Program-made: the position numbers and the translations under genes
Assembly: GCA_016235595.1 (NCBI GenBank)
Contig: JACRJX010000008.1
Location: 417,092-481,091 of the forward strand
DNA length: 64,000 bases
Reading direction: 5' to 3'
Source of the DNA: Verrucomicrobiota bacterium
GTDB taxonomy: Bacteria > Verrucomicrobiota > Verrucomicrobiia > CAIQCK01
Notes under the pieces: generated by a model
Told to the model about the DNA's origin: nothing
What the model saw: the letters and a program-made list of their open reading frames with translations, nothing else
The model's database searches: none
In this document: in pieces, positions 1-8,797 of the stretch
How positions within the stretch are numbered: the stretch's first letter is position 1
Layout of the letters: every line of letters begins with the position of its first letter

Positions 1-114
1 AACACGGCGGAGGCAGACAAACCGGATCTGCCCGCTGCGCTCAACGGTTGGCTGGAAAGTTCTGCTCGGATTCGCAAGTCGTTGGAGACTTTGCTCAAGA
101 CATCCAATGGTTGA
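1..114 (+). CDS. C-terminal end of an unidentified upstream protein (partial)
   Basis: Reading frame 1 is open from the left edge to a TGA at 112-114 and encodes the last 37 residues of a protein, hydrophilic and helical in appearance (it ends with KSLETLLKTSNG). Because hsdS and hsdR follow and no hsdM is present in the window, the natural guess is the end of a type I methyltransferase subunit. The tail itself carries no diagnostic motif, so this is inference from position only. Confidence 0.4.
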   Translation, partial: NTAEADKPDLPAALNGWLESSARIRKSLETLLKTSNG

Positions 115-141
115 CCGATCACCACTTGAAACGGAGCTTGT

Positions 142-177
142 TTTTGTCAGAAATATAGGCATCTTTTTCTGACAAAA
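142..177. promoter_or_regulatory. Perfect 12-bp inverted repeat before the AbiE-like pair (probable operator)
   Basis: The arms TTTTGTCAGAAA (142-153) and TTTCTGACAAAA (166-177) are exact reverse complements separated by 12 bp that include a TATAGG word able to serve as a -10 element. The right arm ends three bases before the ATG at 181, so there is no room for a Shine-Dalgarno sequence and the transcript may be leaderless. AbiEi antitoxins of the type IV family are known to repress their own promoter through inverted repeats, which fits this placement. Confidence 0.65.
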
Positions 178-180
178 GTT

Positions 181-792
181 ATGGGTAAACACGCTCAATC
201 CATTGACAGGCGCATCCTTGACCGCATTCGGTCGCAAGGGAAGGGACGTGTCTTCACGCCCGCAGACTTTTTGGATTTGGGCAACCGTGCCGCAGTGGAT
301 CAGGCACTCTCGCGCAATACGCGGGCCGGTATTCTCAGGAAGGTCGGCCGTGGTCTCTACGACCTGCCGCGAAACCATCCTCTGCTTGGCCGGCTCTCCG
401 CTTCCACCGACGCAGTAGCCAAGGCCGTCACAAACCGAGACAAGTCCACGCTCTTGCCTTCGGGAGCGCAGGCCGCCAACATGCTGGGTCTGTCCGACCA
501 AGTCCCCATGAAGCCGGTTTACCTGACCGATGGCCGCAAACGCCGGATTCAAATGGGCAAATTCCCGGTGGTCCTGAAGCACACTACTCCCCGCACCATG
601 AGAACCAAGAATCCCGCGAGTGCGCTGGTGATTCAGGCCCTGCGTTGGATCGGACGAAAACATGTGGACGATGACGTGATCGCCCGGTTACGTCGGAATC
701 TGAAACCTGCTGACCGCGTTGCGTTGGTCAAGGATGCACCTCAGGCGCCGGGGTGGATCGCTGACATTTTTCACCGTCTTGCCAAGGATTGA
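181..792 (+). CDS. AbiEi-like antitoxin / transcriptional regulator (DUF6088-like)
   Basis: 203 aa. The N-terminal ~70 residues look like a winged helix (segments FTPADFLDLGNRAAVDQAL and GILRKVGRGLYDLPR), the arrangement of AbiEi-type antitoxins. The rest (PSGAQAANMLGLSDQVP, later VIQALRWIGRK) matches the C-terminal part of DUF6088-like proteins. The ATG at 181 abuts a perfect inverted repeat and has no ribosome binding site. The AbiEii-like nucleotidyltransferase begins 12 bp after the stop, giving the standard antitoxin-toxin order of a type IV system. Expected role: cytoplasmic DNA-binding autorepressor that counteracts the toxin without binding it. Family assignment is from recognised motifs and context. 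Confidence 0.75.
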   Translation: MGKHAQSIDRRILDRIRSQGKGRVFTPADFLDLGNRAAVDQALSRNTRAGILRKVGRGLYDLPRNHPLLGRLSASTDAVAKAVTNRDKSTLLPSGAQAANMLGLSDQVPMKPVYLTDGRKRRIQMGKFPVVLKHTTPRTMRTKNPASALVIQALRWIGRKHVDDDVIARLRRNLKPADRVALVKDAPQAPGWIADIFHRLAKD

Positions 793-804
793 CCGCCATA
801 ACCA

Positions 805-1878
805 ATGGACGCCTACCTTCATCTTTTGCCAAAGGACCAGCTTGCAGCTTGCACCGAAAGCGGTCGTCGGCTTTCTCTGCAACCCGCGAGCATCGAGAAG
901 GACTTCTGGGTTTGCTGGACACTGCGCGAACTCTTCACGCTGCCGCAGTCCGGCCCGCTGCTCACCTTCAAGGGCGGCACGTCGCTCTCCAAAGGCTGGA
1001 AACTCATCCAGCGCTTCTCCGAGGATATTGACGTGGTCATGGATCGCGACGCCCTCGGCTTTGGTGGCGACAAGGCTCCGCAGCAGCCTGGCATCAGCAA
1101 CAAAGAACGCGACCGCCGGTTGGAAGCTCTGCGCACCGTCTGCCAGAACTACATTCGCAACGTTCTCGCGCCAGAGCTGCGCGGGCGTCTTGAAAGCCGC
1201 CTGCCCGGACTCACTTGGAACCTTGCCGATGACCCGGCCGACAAGGACGGCCAAACGCTCCTCTTCCAGTATCCTACCGTTTTTCCCGCCAGCGCCTACC
1301 TCCGGCCTGTCGTGAAGATCGAACTCGGTGCCCGTTCCGACACCGAGCCGGTCATGCAACCCCAAATCCAGCCCTACATCTGCGAAGCACTACCGGAAGT
1401 TCTCGGCGACGGCAAGTTTAGTGTTCGCACCGTGGCCCCTGAGCGCACTTTTTGGGAAAAGGCCATGCTGCTGCACGAAGAAACCTTTCGGGGTGGCGAT
1501 GGGCCGAAGGTTCGGCTGGCTCGCCACTACTACGACCTCTATCGCCTCATCCAAGCCGGTGTGGGTGATCGCGCTGCCGCCGACCGCAGCCTCTTTGATC
1601 GCGTTGCAGCGCACCGCGCAGTGTTCTTCCGCAAGAAGAGAGAAGCCCAAGAATCCCTCCGTCCCGGTTCGCTTCGCCTCGTCCCCACAGCCGAACAAAT
1701 TCCGCTCTGGAAACACGATTACGATGCCATGTCAGAGACAATGTTCTTCGGCGATGTCCCCGACTTCGACGAAGTTCTTCGCATCGTCGGAGATTTCGAG
1801 CGGCGGTTTAACGAAACGGCAGCAACGGCAACTACTCCAACCCCGGCACCGGCACCACCACCAGCACCAGCAGAATGA
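805..1878 (+). CDS. AbiEii-like nucleotidyltransferase toxin
   Basis: 357 aa. It carries the nucleotidyltransferase signature GGTSLSKGW near residues 53-61, followed by the paired aspartates of FSEDIDVVMDR (about 71-81), the classic GGTxxxK...DxD arrangement of AbiEii/MenT-type toxins. A later EKAMLLHEE segment is also typical. These enzymes transfer nucleotides to RNA (tRNA in characterised cases) and act in phage abortive infection. The C-terminus ends in a low-complexity Thr/Pro/Ala tail unlike the rest of the protein. The stop overlaps the next start (ATGA at 1875-1878), so the PIN-like gene is translationally coupled to it. Confidence 0.82.
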   Translation: MDAYLHLLPKDQLAACTESGRRLSLQPASIEKDFWVCWTLRELFTLPQSGPLLTFKGGTSLSKGWKLIQRFSEDIDVVMDRDALGFGGDKAPQQPGISNKERDRRLEALRTVCQNYIRNVLAPELRGRLESRLPGLTWNLADDPADKDGQTLLFQYPTVFPASAYLRPVVKIELGARSDTEPVMQPQIQPYICEALPEVLGDGKFSVRTVAPERTFWEKAMLLHEETFRGGDGPKVRLARHYYDLYRLIQAGVGDRAAADRSLFDRVAAHRAVFFRKKREAQESLRPGSLRLVPTAEQIPLWKHDYDAMSETMFFGDVPDFDEVLRIVGDFERRFNETAATATTPTPAPAPPPAPAE

Positions 1879-2855
1879 GCGGCAACAGCAAGAGCAGCAG
1901 CGGCGGCGACGGCACCGGCGCGGGCGTAGGCGCTGGCTCGGCAGCAGTGGCAGATGGTGTGCCAACTCCGCAACCAAACCTTCCGCTCGGCACGAAGAAG
2001 GTTGTTATCTTCGATACGAATGCCTACCGCCGTTTGGGTCGTCACAAAGTTCAATCATTAAGACAGCGCGAGATTGAGTGCAATGTGTGCGCCTTGGCTC
2101 ACCCTGTAGTCATGTTGGAGTTGGCAGCGCATCTCGCAGATGAGAATGATCCTCACTACAGCCCCTGTATGTCCGCCATGACGGCACTGGCCGAGCACAC
2201 TTTATCGCCAACAGGCTCGGGCGGATTATCCTTATGTGCTGAGCCACGGTCGGAAGTATGCCATCAACTTTTCCAGTCAGTCAGGGCTGAAGATGAGCAA
2301 CTTGTAAAAGACCTCAGCATGTTGCCGCGCTACGTGAGGCAATATGCTCCAGATATCACAGACCCGGATGTGATCGAGAAGTTCAGAAAGTGTGCAGATC
2401 AGGTCATGCGACTGGAAGCTCAGTGGAAGGAGAGTATGAAACGCCTTCTACGCCAACCGCCGGATTTGCAGCGCTGGCAAGATTTTCTCGCAATAAGGAC
2501 CGTTGACGAGTGCGCGAGAATGGCCGGTCGGAGGCTTGGTATTTACGAGACTTACCGCAAGATGAGCGTCATCCAAAATGTCTATCCAACGCCATTTCGA
2601 ATGATGTCGATATTGTTGCAAATGCTCGCCTCGGCATCACCTGATAGCATCGACAACCATAAAAAGAAATGGGGTAACTACTTATGGGATTATTTGATTT
2701 GTTTCTCCGTTGGCAGTTCTCACTCAATTGAAGACGCGAAGGTTTTCTTGGTTACCGGCGACCATGACATTGAGAAAGCTTCAATTGCTGCTGAGTGTGG
2801 TGATAGAGTCATTTCACTTCAGGACCATATGAATAGCGTTGGCTTGTCGTTATGA
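1875..2855 (+). CDS. PIN-like domain protein of unknown role
   Basis: 326 aa. The first ~35 residues are a Gly/Ser/Ala-rich low-complexity leader. The folded part then starts with KKVVIFDTNAYRRL, the first beta-strand and acidic residue of PIN-type nucleases, followed by a conserved glutamate in VVMLELAAHL. It ends with VFLVTGDHDIEKAS, matching the last acidic strand of a PIN domain. The long helical centre is larger than in a VapC toxin, so it resembles the large PIN-like proteins found in defence loci. The gene overlaps abiEii by 4 bp and hsdS follows at once, so the group is probably one operon. RNase activity is inference. Confidence 0.5.
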   Translation: MSGNSKSSSGGDGTGAGVGAGSAAVADGVPTPQPNLPLGTKKVVIFDTNAYRRLGRHKVQSLRQREIECNVCALAHPVVMLELAAHLADENDPHYSPCMSAMTALAEHTLSPTGSGGLSLCAEPRSEVCHQLFQSVRAEDEQLVKDLSMLPRYVRQYAPDITDPDVIEKFRKCADQVMRLEAQWKESMKRLLRQPPDLQRWQDFLAIRTVDECARMAGRRLGIYETYRKMSVIQNVYPTPFRMMSILLQMLASASPDSIDNHKKKWGNYLWDYLICFSVGSSHSIEDAKVFLVTGDHDIEKASIAAECGDRVISLQDHMNSVGLSL

Positions 2856-2862
2856 GCAATTG

Positions 2863-4077
2863 ATGAATCTTCACGCCATAGACATCATGACTCCGCTCTC
2901 GGTGAATCCCCACTGGGCCAGGCTGCCGCTCTTTGACCGCAAGGGGTGGCGGACGATGGCGTTTGGCGAGTTCGCGGAGAGCGTCAATGAGCGCGTCGAG
3001 CCGAGCACAGCGGCGGAGGAGATTTACGTGGGGCTGGATGACCTCGATTCCGGCAGCCTGCACATCCGGTGGTGGGGCAAGGGCAGCGATGTCATCGGCA
3101 CGAAGCTGCGGTTTCGGAAGGGCGACATCATCTTTGGGCGCCGCCGGGCCTACCAGCGCAAGCTGGCGGTGGCGGAGATGGACGGCATCTGCTCGGCGCA
3201 CGCGATGGTCGTGCGGGCGAAACCGACGCTGGTGCTGCCGGAGTTCCTGCCGTTCCTGATGATGAGCGACCGGTTCATGAACCGCGCCGTTGAGATTTCG
3301 GTCGGCTCGCTCTCGCCCACCATCAACTGGACCACGCTCAAGCACGAGCCGTTCACCCTCCCGCCGCTCGACCAGCAGCGCCGCATCGCCGAAATCCTCT
3401 GGGCGGTGGATGAAGTTAAGCAGGCATTCGAAAAGTCCTCGCAGGCCGCAATAGTCGTGCGCCGGACCAGGATGCAGGAAGCTTTCTCGGATCGAAACTA
3501 TCCAACTGTCACGATCAAAGAGAGCGGTGACGTCCAACTTGGCCGCCAACGTGCGCCGAAGTATCAAACCGGCGCATTTACCAAGCCCTACCTTCGGGTC
3601 GCGAATGTCTTCGATGGATTCATTGATTACAGCGACGTTCTCGAAATGGACTTCGACAAGCGAGATTTTCAGACCTACTCCCTGAGCCCGGGAGACATTC
3701 TTCTAAACGAGGGCCAAAGCCGTGAACTGGTGGGACGTTGCGCCATCTACGATGGCAAACTTACTGGATGTTGTTTTCAGAACACGCTCATTCGCTATCG
3801 GGTCGGGGAGGAAGTGCTGACAGATTACGCCTTCGCCTTTTTTCAGCATTGCTTTCACACTGGCGTCTTTGCGGCCATTTCGAGCCAAACCACATCGATT
3901 GCCCATCTTGGTGCAGACCGATTCGCGAAGTTAAAGATCCCGATTCCGCCAAAACGAGAGCAGCAAAAGATTGCGGACACATACGCCAGAATCAGAAAGG
4001 CAGAACTCGCAAACTTGGAACACCTCTCGAAGATCGGTGAGCTTCAGTCATCAATCCTGAACGCGGTTACATCATGA
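2863..4077 (+). CDS. hsdS: Type I restriction-modification specificity subunit HsdS
   Basis: About 404 aa with two target-recognition halves. The first contains DIIFGRRRAYQRKLAVAE, a later SPTINWTTLKHEPF, and the conserved helix entry LPPLDQQRRIAEILWAVDE. The second contains PGDILLNEG and IPIPPKREQQKIADTYARI. Each half therefore ends in the usual P-L-x-x-Q/E-Q-x-x-I-A spacer helix. HsdS sets the bipartite DNA sequence recognised by the methyltransferase and restriction complex. The frame is open from a TTG at 2839 that overlaps the preceding gene. ATG 2863 is preferred and ATG 2887 is possible. The stop overlaps hsdR by 4 bp. Confidence 0.9.
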   Translation: MNLHAIDIMTPLSVNPHWARLPLFDRKGWRTMAFGEFAESVNERVEPSTAAEEIYVGLDDLDSGSLHIRWWGKGSDVIGTKLRFRKGDIIFGRRRAYQRKLAVAEMDGICSAHAMVVRAKPTLVLPEFLPFLMMSDRFMNRAVEISVGSLSPTINWTTLKHEPFTLPPLDQQRRIAEILWAVDEVKQAFEKSSQAAIVVRRTRMQEAFSDRNYPTVTIKESGDVQLGRQRAPKYQTGAFTKPYLRVANVFDGFIDYSDVLEMDFDKRDFQTYSLSPGDILLNEGQSRELVGRCAIYDGKLTGCCFQNTLIRYRVGEEVLTDYAFAFFQHCFHTGVFAAISSQTTSIAHLGADRFAKLKIPIPPKREQQKIADTYARIRKAELANLEHLSKIGELQSSILNAVTS

Positions 4078-7061
4078 GCTTCAATGAATCCAACACCGTC
4101 GAGCGAATGATCCTCGAAGCGCTGTCGTCTCACGGTGGCGGGAGCGGAGGCGCGTTGGTCCTGCGCGAAAGCCCACCCGGATGGGGCGGTTCGCTCGGCG
4201 GGGATTTGCGTCCCGCCAAGTGGGAATACGTGCCGGCCACGGATGTTCCGCGTCAGCCTGGCGACGTGATGGTGGAGGCGTGGTTGCGGCTGGCGCTCAT
4301 CCGGCTCAATCCCGAAATCGCGTCCCAGCCCGACCGCGCCGACGAGGTCATCTACGCGCTGCGGGCGATTCTGCTATCCGTGCAGGCCGATGGATTGGTC
4401 CGGGCCAACGAGAATTTCATGGCCTGGCTGCGTGGCGAGAAAACGATGCCGTTCGGCCCGAACGGCGAGCATGTGCCGGTGCGCCTAGTGGACGCCACCC
4501 CAGCCGGCAACCAGCTCGTGGTCACCAACCAGTGGATTTACCAGGCCGGCGCGGTGGAAAAGCGCTTCGATGTGGTGTTCGTGGTCAATGGTCTGCCGCT
4601 GGTCATCGGCGAGGCCAAGACACCCACGCGCAGCGCGGTGACGTGGTTCGATGGCGCGTTTCAGGTGAACGAGATTTACGAGAAGCAGGTGCCGGCCATG
4701 TTCGTGCCGAACGCCTTTTCATTTGCCACCGAGGGGAAGCTGTTCCGCTACGGCTCCATTCGCATGCCGATTGACATCTGGGGTCCGTGGCGAACGCGGG
4801 AGAACGAGCCGGAAGGTTCGCTGGCCGACGTGCGCCGGACAGTGGAGAGCATGCTTCAGCCCGGCGTGGTGCTGGACATTTTGCAGAACTTCACGGTATT
4901 CGCCACGGACAAGAAGCACCGGCGCATCAAAATCATCTGCCGTTACCAGCAGTATTTCACCACGAACCAGCTCGTGGAACGCGTGGTGAAGGGTTACCCA
5001 AAGAAGGGTCTGATCTGGCATTTTCAGGGGAGCGGCAAGTCGTTGCTGATGGTCTTCGCCGCGCAGAAGCTGCGACTACATCCGAAGCTCGGCAATCCCA
5101 CGGTGATGATTGTGGTGGACCGCATTGACCTCGACACGCAGATCACCGCCACGTTTAACGCCGCCGATGTGCCGAACATGGTCGGTGTGGCGGATCGCAA
5201 AGAATTGCAGACATTGCTTGGGCAGGACGTGCGCAAGGTGCTCATCACCACGATCCACAAGTTTGCCGAAGCGGGCGGAAAACTGAACGAGCGGTCGAAC
5301 ATCATTGTGATGGTGGACGAGGCGCATCGCACGCAGGAAGGCGACCTCGGCCGCAAGATGCGGGAGGCACTGCCGAATGCGTTCCTGTTCGGCCTCACTG
5401 GCACGCCCATCAACCGGGCGGACAAGAACACGTTCTGGGCCTTCGGCGCAGACGAGGACGAGAAGGGCTACATGAGCCGCTACTCGTTCCAGGATTCCAT
5501 CCGCGACAAGGCGACGCTACCGCTGCATTTCGAAGCGCCGGAGGTGAAGCTCAAGATCAACAAGGCGGCGATTGACGAGGCGTTCAAGCAAATCACCGGC
5601 GAGCTGAGCGAACAGGACCGCGACGATCTCGCCAAGCGCGCCGCCAAGATGGCCGTGCTGGTGAAGAACCCGGAGCGCATCCGCGCCGTGGTGCAGCACA
5701 TCGTGAAGCACTTCCAGCAGAAGGTGGAGCCGAACGGGTTCAAGGCGCAGGTGGTGGTTTTCGACCGCGAGTGTTGCGTGCTCTACAAAGCGGTGATGGA
5801 TGAACTGGTTGGTCCGGAGGCGAGCGCCATTGTGATCAGTGGTGCGCAGAACGATCCGTCGGAGTGGAAACAGCACGTCCGCGACAAGGACGCTGAGGAG
5901 AAGCTGCTCGACCGCTTCCGCGACCCGGCTGACCCGCTGAACTTCGTCATCGTCACCAGCAAACTGCTGACCGGTTTTGACGCGCCGATCCTTCAGGTGA
6001 TGTATCTCGACAAGCCAATGAAGGATCACAATCTCCTGCAAGCCATCTGCCGGACGAACCGCACGTTTGGCCAGGAGAAGACGCACGGCTTGATCGTGGA
6101 TTACATTGGCATTTTCGACGACGTGGCGCGAGCGCTGGCTTTCGATGAGAAAGCCGTTCAACAGGTGGTGAGCAACATCGAGGAGTTGCGCAAGGCGTTG
6201 CCGGTGCAGGCGCAAAGATGTCTCGCGTTCTTCCCCGGCGTGGACAGAAACGTCGGCGGCTACGAGGGATTGATGGCAGCGCAACAATGCCTGCCGAACA
6301 ACGAAGTGCGCGACAGGTTCGCTGCCAATTATATCGTGCTCGGCACGATCTGGGAGGCGTTGTCACCCGACCCGTGCCTCAGCCCCTACGAGAAAGACTA
6401 CCGCTGGCTCACGCAGGTTTATGAATCGGTGAAGCCGCCGAGCGGCAACGGCAAACTGCTCTGGCACGCGCTCGGCGCGAAGACAGTGGAATTGATCAAC
6501 GAGAACGTCCACGTCGAAGCCGTTCGCGACGACTTGGATACGCTGGTGCTCGACTCGAAGGTGTTGGAGGAAATCATCCACGACGCCGACGCGGTGAAGA
6601 AAGGCAAAGAGATCGAGATCAAGCTCATCGCCCGGCTGCGGAAGCATCTCGGCAATCCGAAGTTCGTCGCACTTGGCGAACGGCTGGAGAAGATCAAGGA
6701 ACGTCACGAGCAAGGCTTCTTGACCAGCTTGGAGTTCCTGAAAGAAATTCTCGAACTGGCCAAAGATGTTGTGGAGGCCGAAAAGCAGGCCGACCCGAAG
6801 GATGAACGCGACCGGGCCAAGGAAGCCCTGACCGAGTTGTTCAAGGAAGCAAAGGGCAAGGCCACGCACATCATCGTCGAACGCATCGTCACCGACATTG
6901 ACGAGATTGTGAAGAAGGTGCGTTTCCCGGACTGGCAGCACACGAGTCAAGGCGAGCGATTGGTGCAGAAAGAGCTGCGAAAGACGCTGCTCAAATACAA
7001 GCTCCACACCGACCAAGAGCTGTTCGACAAAGCTTACGGCTACATCAAGCAGTATTATTGA
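4074..7061 (+). CDS. hsdR: Type I restriction enzyme motor/nuclease subunit HsdR
   Basis: 995 aa. The N-terminal nuclease core shows LPLVIGEAKTP (about residues 175-185), the E-x-K of the PD-(D/E)xK fold. The superfamily 2 translocase follows: Walker A in QGSGKSLL (about 318), DEAH box in VDEAHRTQEG (about 416), motif III in FGLTGTPI, and motifs V/VI in TGFDAPILQVMYLDKP and LLQAICRTNR. A long helical C-terminus should bind HsdS/HsdM. It pumps and cleaves unmodified DNA. Overlap with hsdS (ATGA) indicates coupled translation. hsdM is not visible and may lie left of the window. Confidence 0.93.
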   Translation: MSFNESNTVERMILEALSSHGGGSGGALVLRESPPGWGGSLGGDLRPAKWEYVPATDVPRQPGDVMVEAWLRLALIRLNPEIASQPDRADEVIYALRAILLSVQADGLVRANENFMAWLRGEKTMPFGPNGEHVPVRLVDATPAGNQLVVTNQWIYQAGAVEKRFDVVFVVNGLPLVIGEAKTPTRSAVTWFDGAFQVNEIYEKQVPAMFVPNAFSFATEGKLFRYGSIRMPIDIWGPWRTRENEPEGSLADVRRTVESMLQPGVVLDILQNFTVFATDKKHRRIKIICRYQQYFTTNQLVERVVKGYPKKGLIWHFQGSGKSLLMVFAAQKLRLHPKLGNPTVMIVVDRIDLDTQITATFNAADVPNMVGVADRKELQTLLGQDVRKVLITTIHKFAEAGGKLNERSNIIVMVDEAHRTQEGDLGRKMREALPNAFLFGLTGTPINRADKNTFWAFGADEDEKGYMSRYSFQDSIRDKATLPLHFEAPEVKLKINKAAIDEAFKQITGELSEQDRDDLAKRAAKMAVLVKNPERIRAVVQHIVKHFQQKVEPNGFKAQVVVFDRECCVLYKAVMDELVGPEASAIVISGAQNDPSEWKQHVRDKDAEEKLLDRFRDPADPLNFVIVTSKLLTGFDAPILQVMYLDKPMKDHNLLQAICRTNRTFGQEKTHGLIVDYIGIFDDVARALAFDEKAVQQVVSNIEELRKALPVQAQRCLAFFPGVDRNVGGYEGLMAAQQCLPNNEVRDRFAANYIVLGTIWEALSPDPCLSPYEKDYRWLTQVYESVKPPSGNGKLLWHALGAKTVELINENVHVEAVRDDLDTLVLDSKVLEEIIHDADAVKKGKEIEIKLIARLRKHLGNPKFVALGERLEKIKERHEQGFLTSLEFLKEILELAKDVVEAEKQADPKDERDRAKEALTELFKEAKGKATHIIVERIVTDIDEIVKKVRFPDWQHTSQGERLVQKELRKTLLKYKLHTDQELFDKAYGYIKQYY

Positions 7062-7388
7062 GAGCGCTAGGCTGAGCAATCGTCAGATCAGTGGGTTCGC
7101 TAGGCAAAGCGGCAGACGGCAGCAACGGCGGCAAAGGAGGGCACACGCAGGACCACGGGTGGACACCTTTGGCAACAGCAACAATGGCTTTCCCGCTTCC
7201 TGCCTCCCTTTTCCTTGCCGGCATTGGTTTACCGCCATACACTCCGCCCCACGATGTTTACAGGCATCCGGGATAATCTCCGTCAGCTCCATCTGGAAGA
7301 TAAGCGACCGTGGCTTGTTGGCTTCAGCGGCGTGATGTTGTGCGCCGCCCTCCCGTGTCGAGATGGTTAAGAACACAGTGGTAAAGGC
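7062..7388. other. 327-bp intergenic stretch
   Basis: Between hsdR and the peptidase-macro gene. Open frames here are short and show no recognisable protein. No terminator hairpin with a T-run, tRNA or repeat was seen. It probably contains the promoter of the following cassette, but I could not single out convincing -35/-10 boxes. Confidence 0.4.
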
Positions 7389-8777
7389 ATGAAGGCTCAC
7401 GCCAGCAAAATCAGTCGGTTTTGGACCCACCCGTCAATCCGCGCGTTGCCGGGCAATGACCCTATTCATGACATTCGTTCACGCGCTAACGCTGTAACCC
7501 TTGAAGCCATGCAGGCCGGATGGTCAGGACCTCCGTTCGATCCTGCGAAACTCGCAGAGCACATGGGGTTTCGAGTTGTTCCTAGTGAAGACGTTACCGA
7601 CGCTCGAATAGTTCCATTGCCAGACCGGCGTTGCCAGATTGAGTTCAATCCTTGCAAGCCGAAAGCACGAATTCGTTTCTCAATCGCTCATGAGTTGGCA
7701 CATACCTTGTTTCCTGACTGTTACGAATCCGTGCGCCATCGGCTCTTGGCAAGCGAGCGCGAAGGGGACGATTGGCAACTTGAAATGCTCTGCAATCTTG
7801 GAGCTGCCGAGTTCCTTATGCCCGTGGGCGCCTTCCAGGAGCTTAAAAGCGGGGATGTCGGCATTGATCGGTTGCTCGAATTGCGAAAGCAGTTCGAGGT
7901 CTCAATCGAAGCCGTTTTGTTGCGTGTGGTGAAGCTGACACAAAACAGTTGTGCGGTGTTCGCGGCCTCGCGCAAGGAACAGGGGCGGCATCCGGACAAG
8001 TTTGTTTTGGACTACATAATTGGCTCACGGACTTGGCCATTGACGACAACAAGTGGCTGTTTGCTCCCGCAGGACACCCACGTGGGTGAGTGTGCTGCAA
8101 TCGGTTACACCGCCAAGGGTGATGAAACGTGGGATGCTGGTTTTGGCCCCGTTCATCTGGAAGCTGTTGGCATTCCTCCATTTCCCGGCGCACGTTTTCC
8201 CCGCGTCGTTGGAATTGTGCATTCCTCTCCTGAAAGAGCAGGCGAAGCGCGAGGTATTCAGTTTCTCGTTGGGGACGCCACAGAACCAAGGGGGAGCGAT
8301 TTGCGTATCATCGCGCACGTCGTCAATGACAAGACGCCGAATTGGGGAGCAGGTTTTGGCTTGGCAGTTCGGAAAAAATGGCCCCATGTGCAAAACGCCT
8401 TTCGCGATTGGGTAATGACCACCCATCGTGCGCTTTCCCTTGGTAATGTCTATCATACGAAACTAGATGAGCAGACGATTGTGTTGCAGATGGTTTGCCA
8501 ACATGGTTACGGTCCTTCCCCAACCCCTCGAATTCGCTACGCCGCCCTCAAAGCGTGCTTGGAACAAATAGCAGAGTTTGCTTTGGATCACCATGCCAGT
8601 ATCCACATGCCCCGCATCGGTGCTGGGCAAGGAGGCGGTGCTTGGACTTTGATTGAGAACCTCATAGATGAGGTTCTTTGTGCTCGCGGCTTAAGTGTTA
8701 CAGTTTACGACCTGCCTAGTCAGCAACTAGCCGTGCGCAAGTTGCAACCCAGCTTGTTTGATTTGAGTGCCAAGTAA
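7389..8777 (+). CDS. ImmA/IrrE-like zinc peptidase fused to a macro domain
   Basis: 462 aa. Residues about 45-200 form an ImmA/IrrE-type metallopeptidase: SIAHELAHTLFPD carries the HExxH zinc motif near residue 101, followed by the helix AAEFLMP. From about residue 285 a macro domain follows, with IIAHVVNDKTPNWGAGFG, a V-N-D-x2-G-x-G-type ADP-ribose pocket, and later MPRIGAGQGGG near residue 415, the catalytic loop equivalent of known macrodomain hydrolases. Macro domains of the DarG type remove ADP-ribose added by a partner toxin. A peptidase-macro fusion as first gene before a DarT-like gene suggests an antitoxin or sensor role. The joint function is inference. Confidence 0.8.
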   Translation: MKAHASKISRFWTHPSIRALPGNDPIHDIRSRANAVTLEAMQAGWSGPPFDPAKLAEHMGFRVVPSEDVTDARIVPLPDRRCQIEFNPCKPKARIRFSIAHELAHTLFPDCYESVRHRLLASEREGDDWQLEMLCNLGAAEFLMPVGAFQELKSGDVGIDRLLELRKQFEVSIEAVLLRVVKLTQNSCAVFAASRKEQGRHPDKFVLDYIIGSRTWPLTTTSGCLLPQDTHVGECAAIGYTAKGDETWDAGFGPVHLEAVGIPPFPGARFPRVVGIVHSSPERAGEARGIQFLVGDATEPRGSDLRIIAHVVNDKTPNWGAGFGLAVRKKWPHVQNAFRDWVMTTHRALSLGNVYHTKLDEQTIVLQMVCQHGYGPSPTPRIRYAALKACLEQIAEFALDHHASIHMPRIGAGQGGGAWTLIENLIDEVLCARGLSVTVYDLPSQQLAVRKLQPSLFDLSAK

Positions 8778-8797
8778 GAACAATCGAAAGGCTCTGT

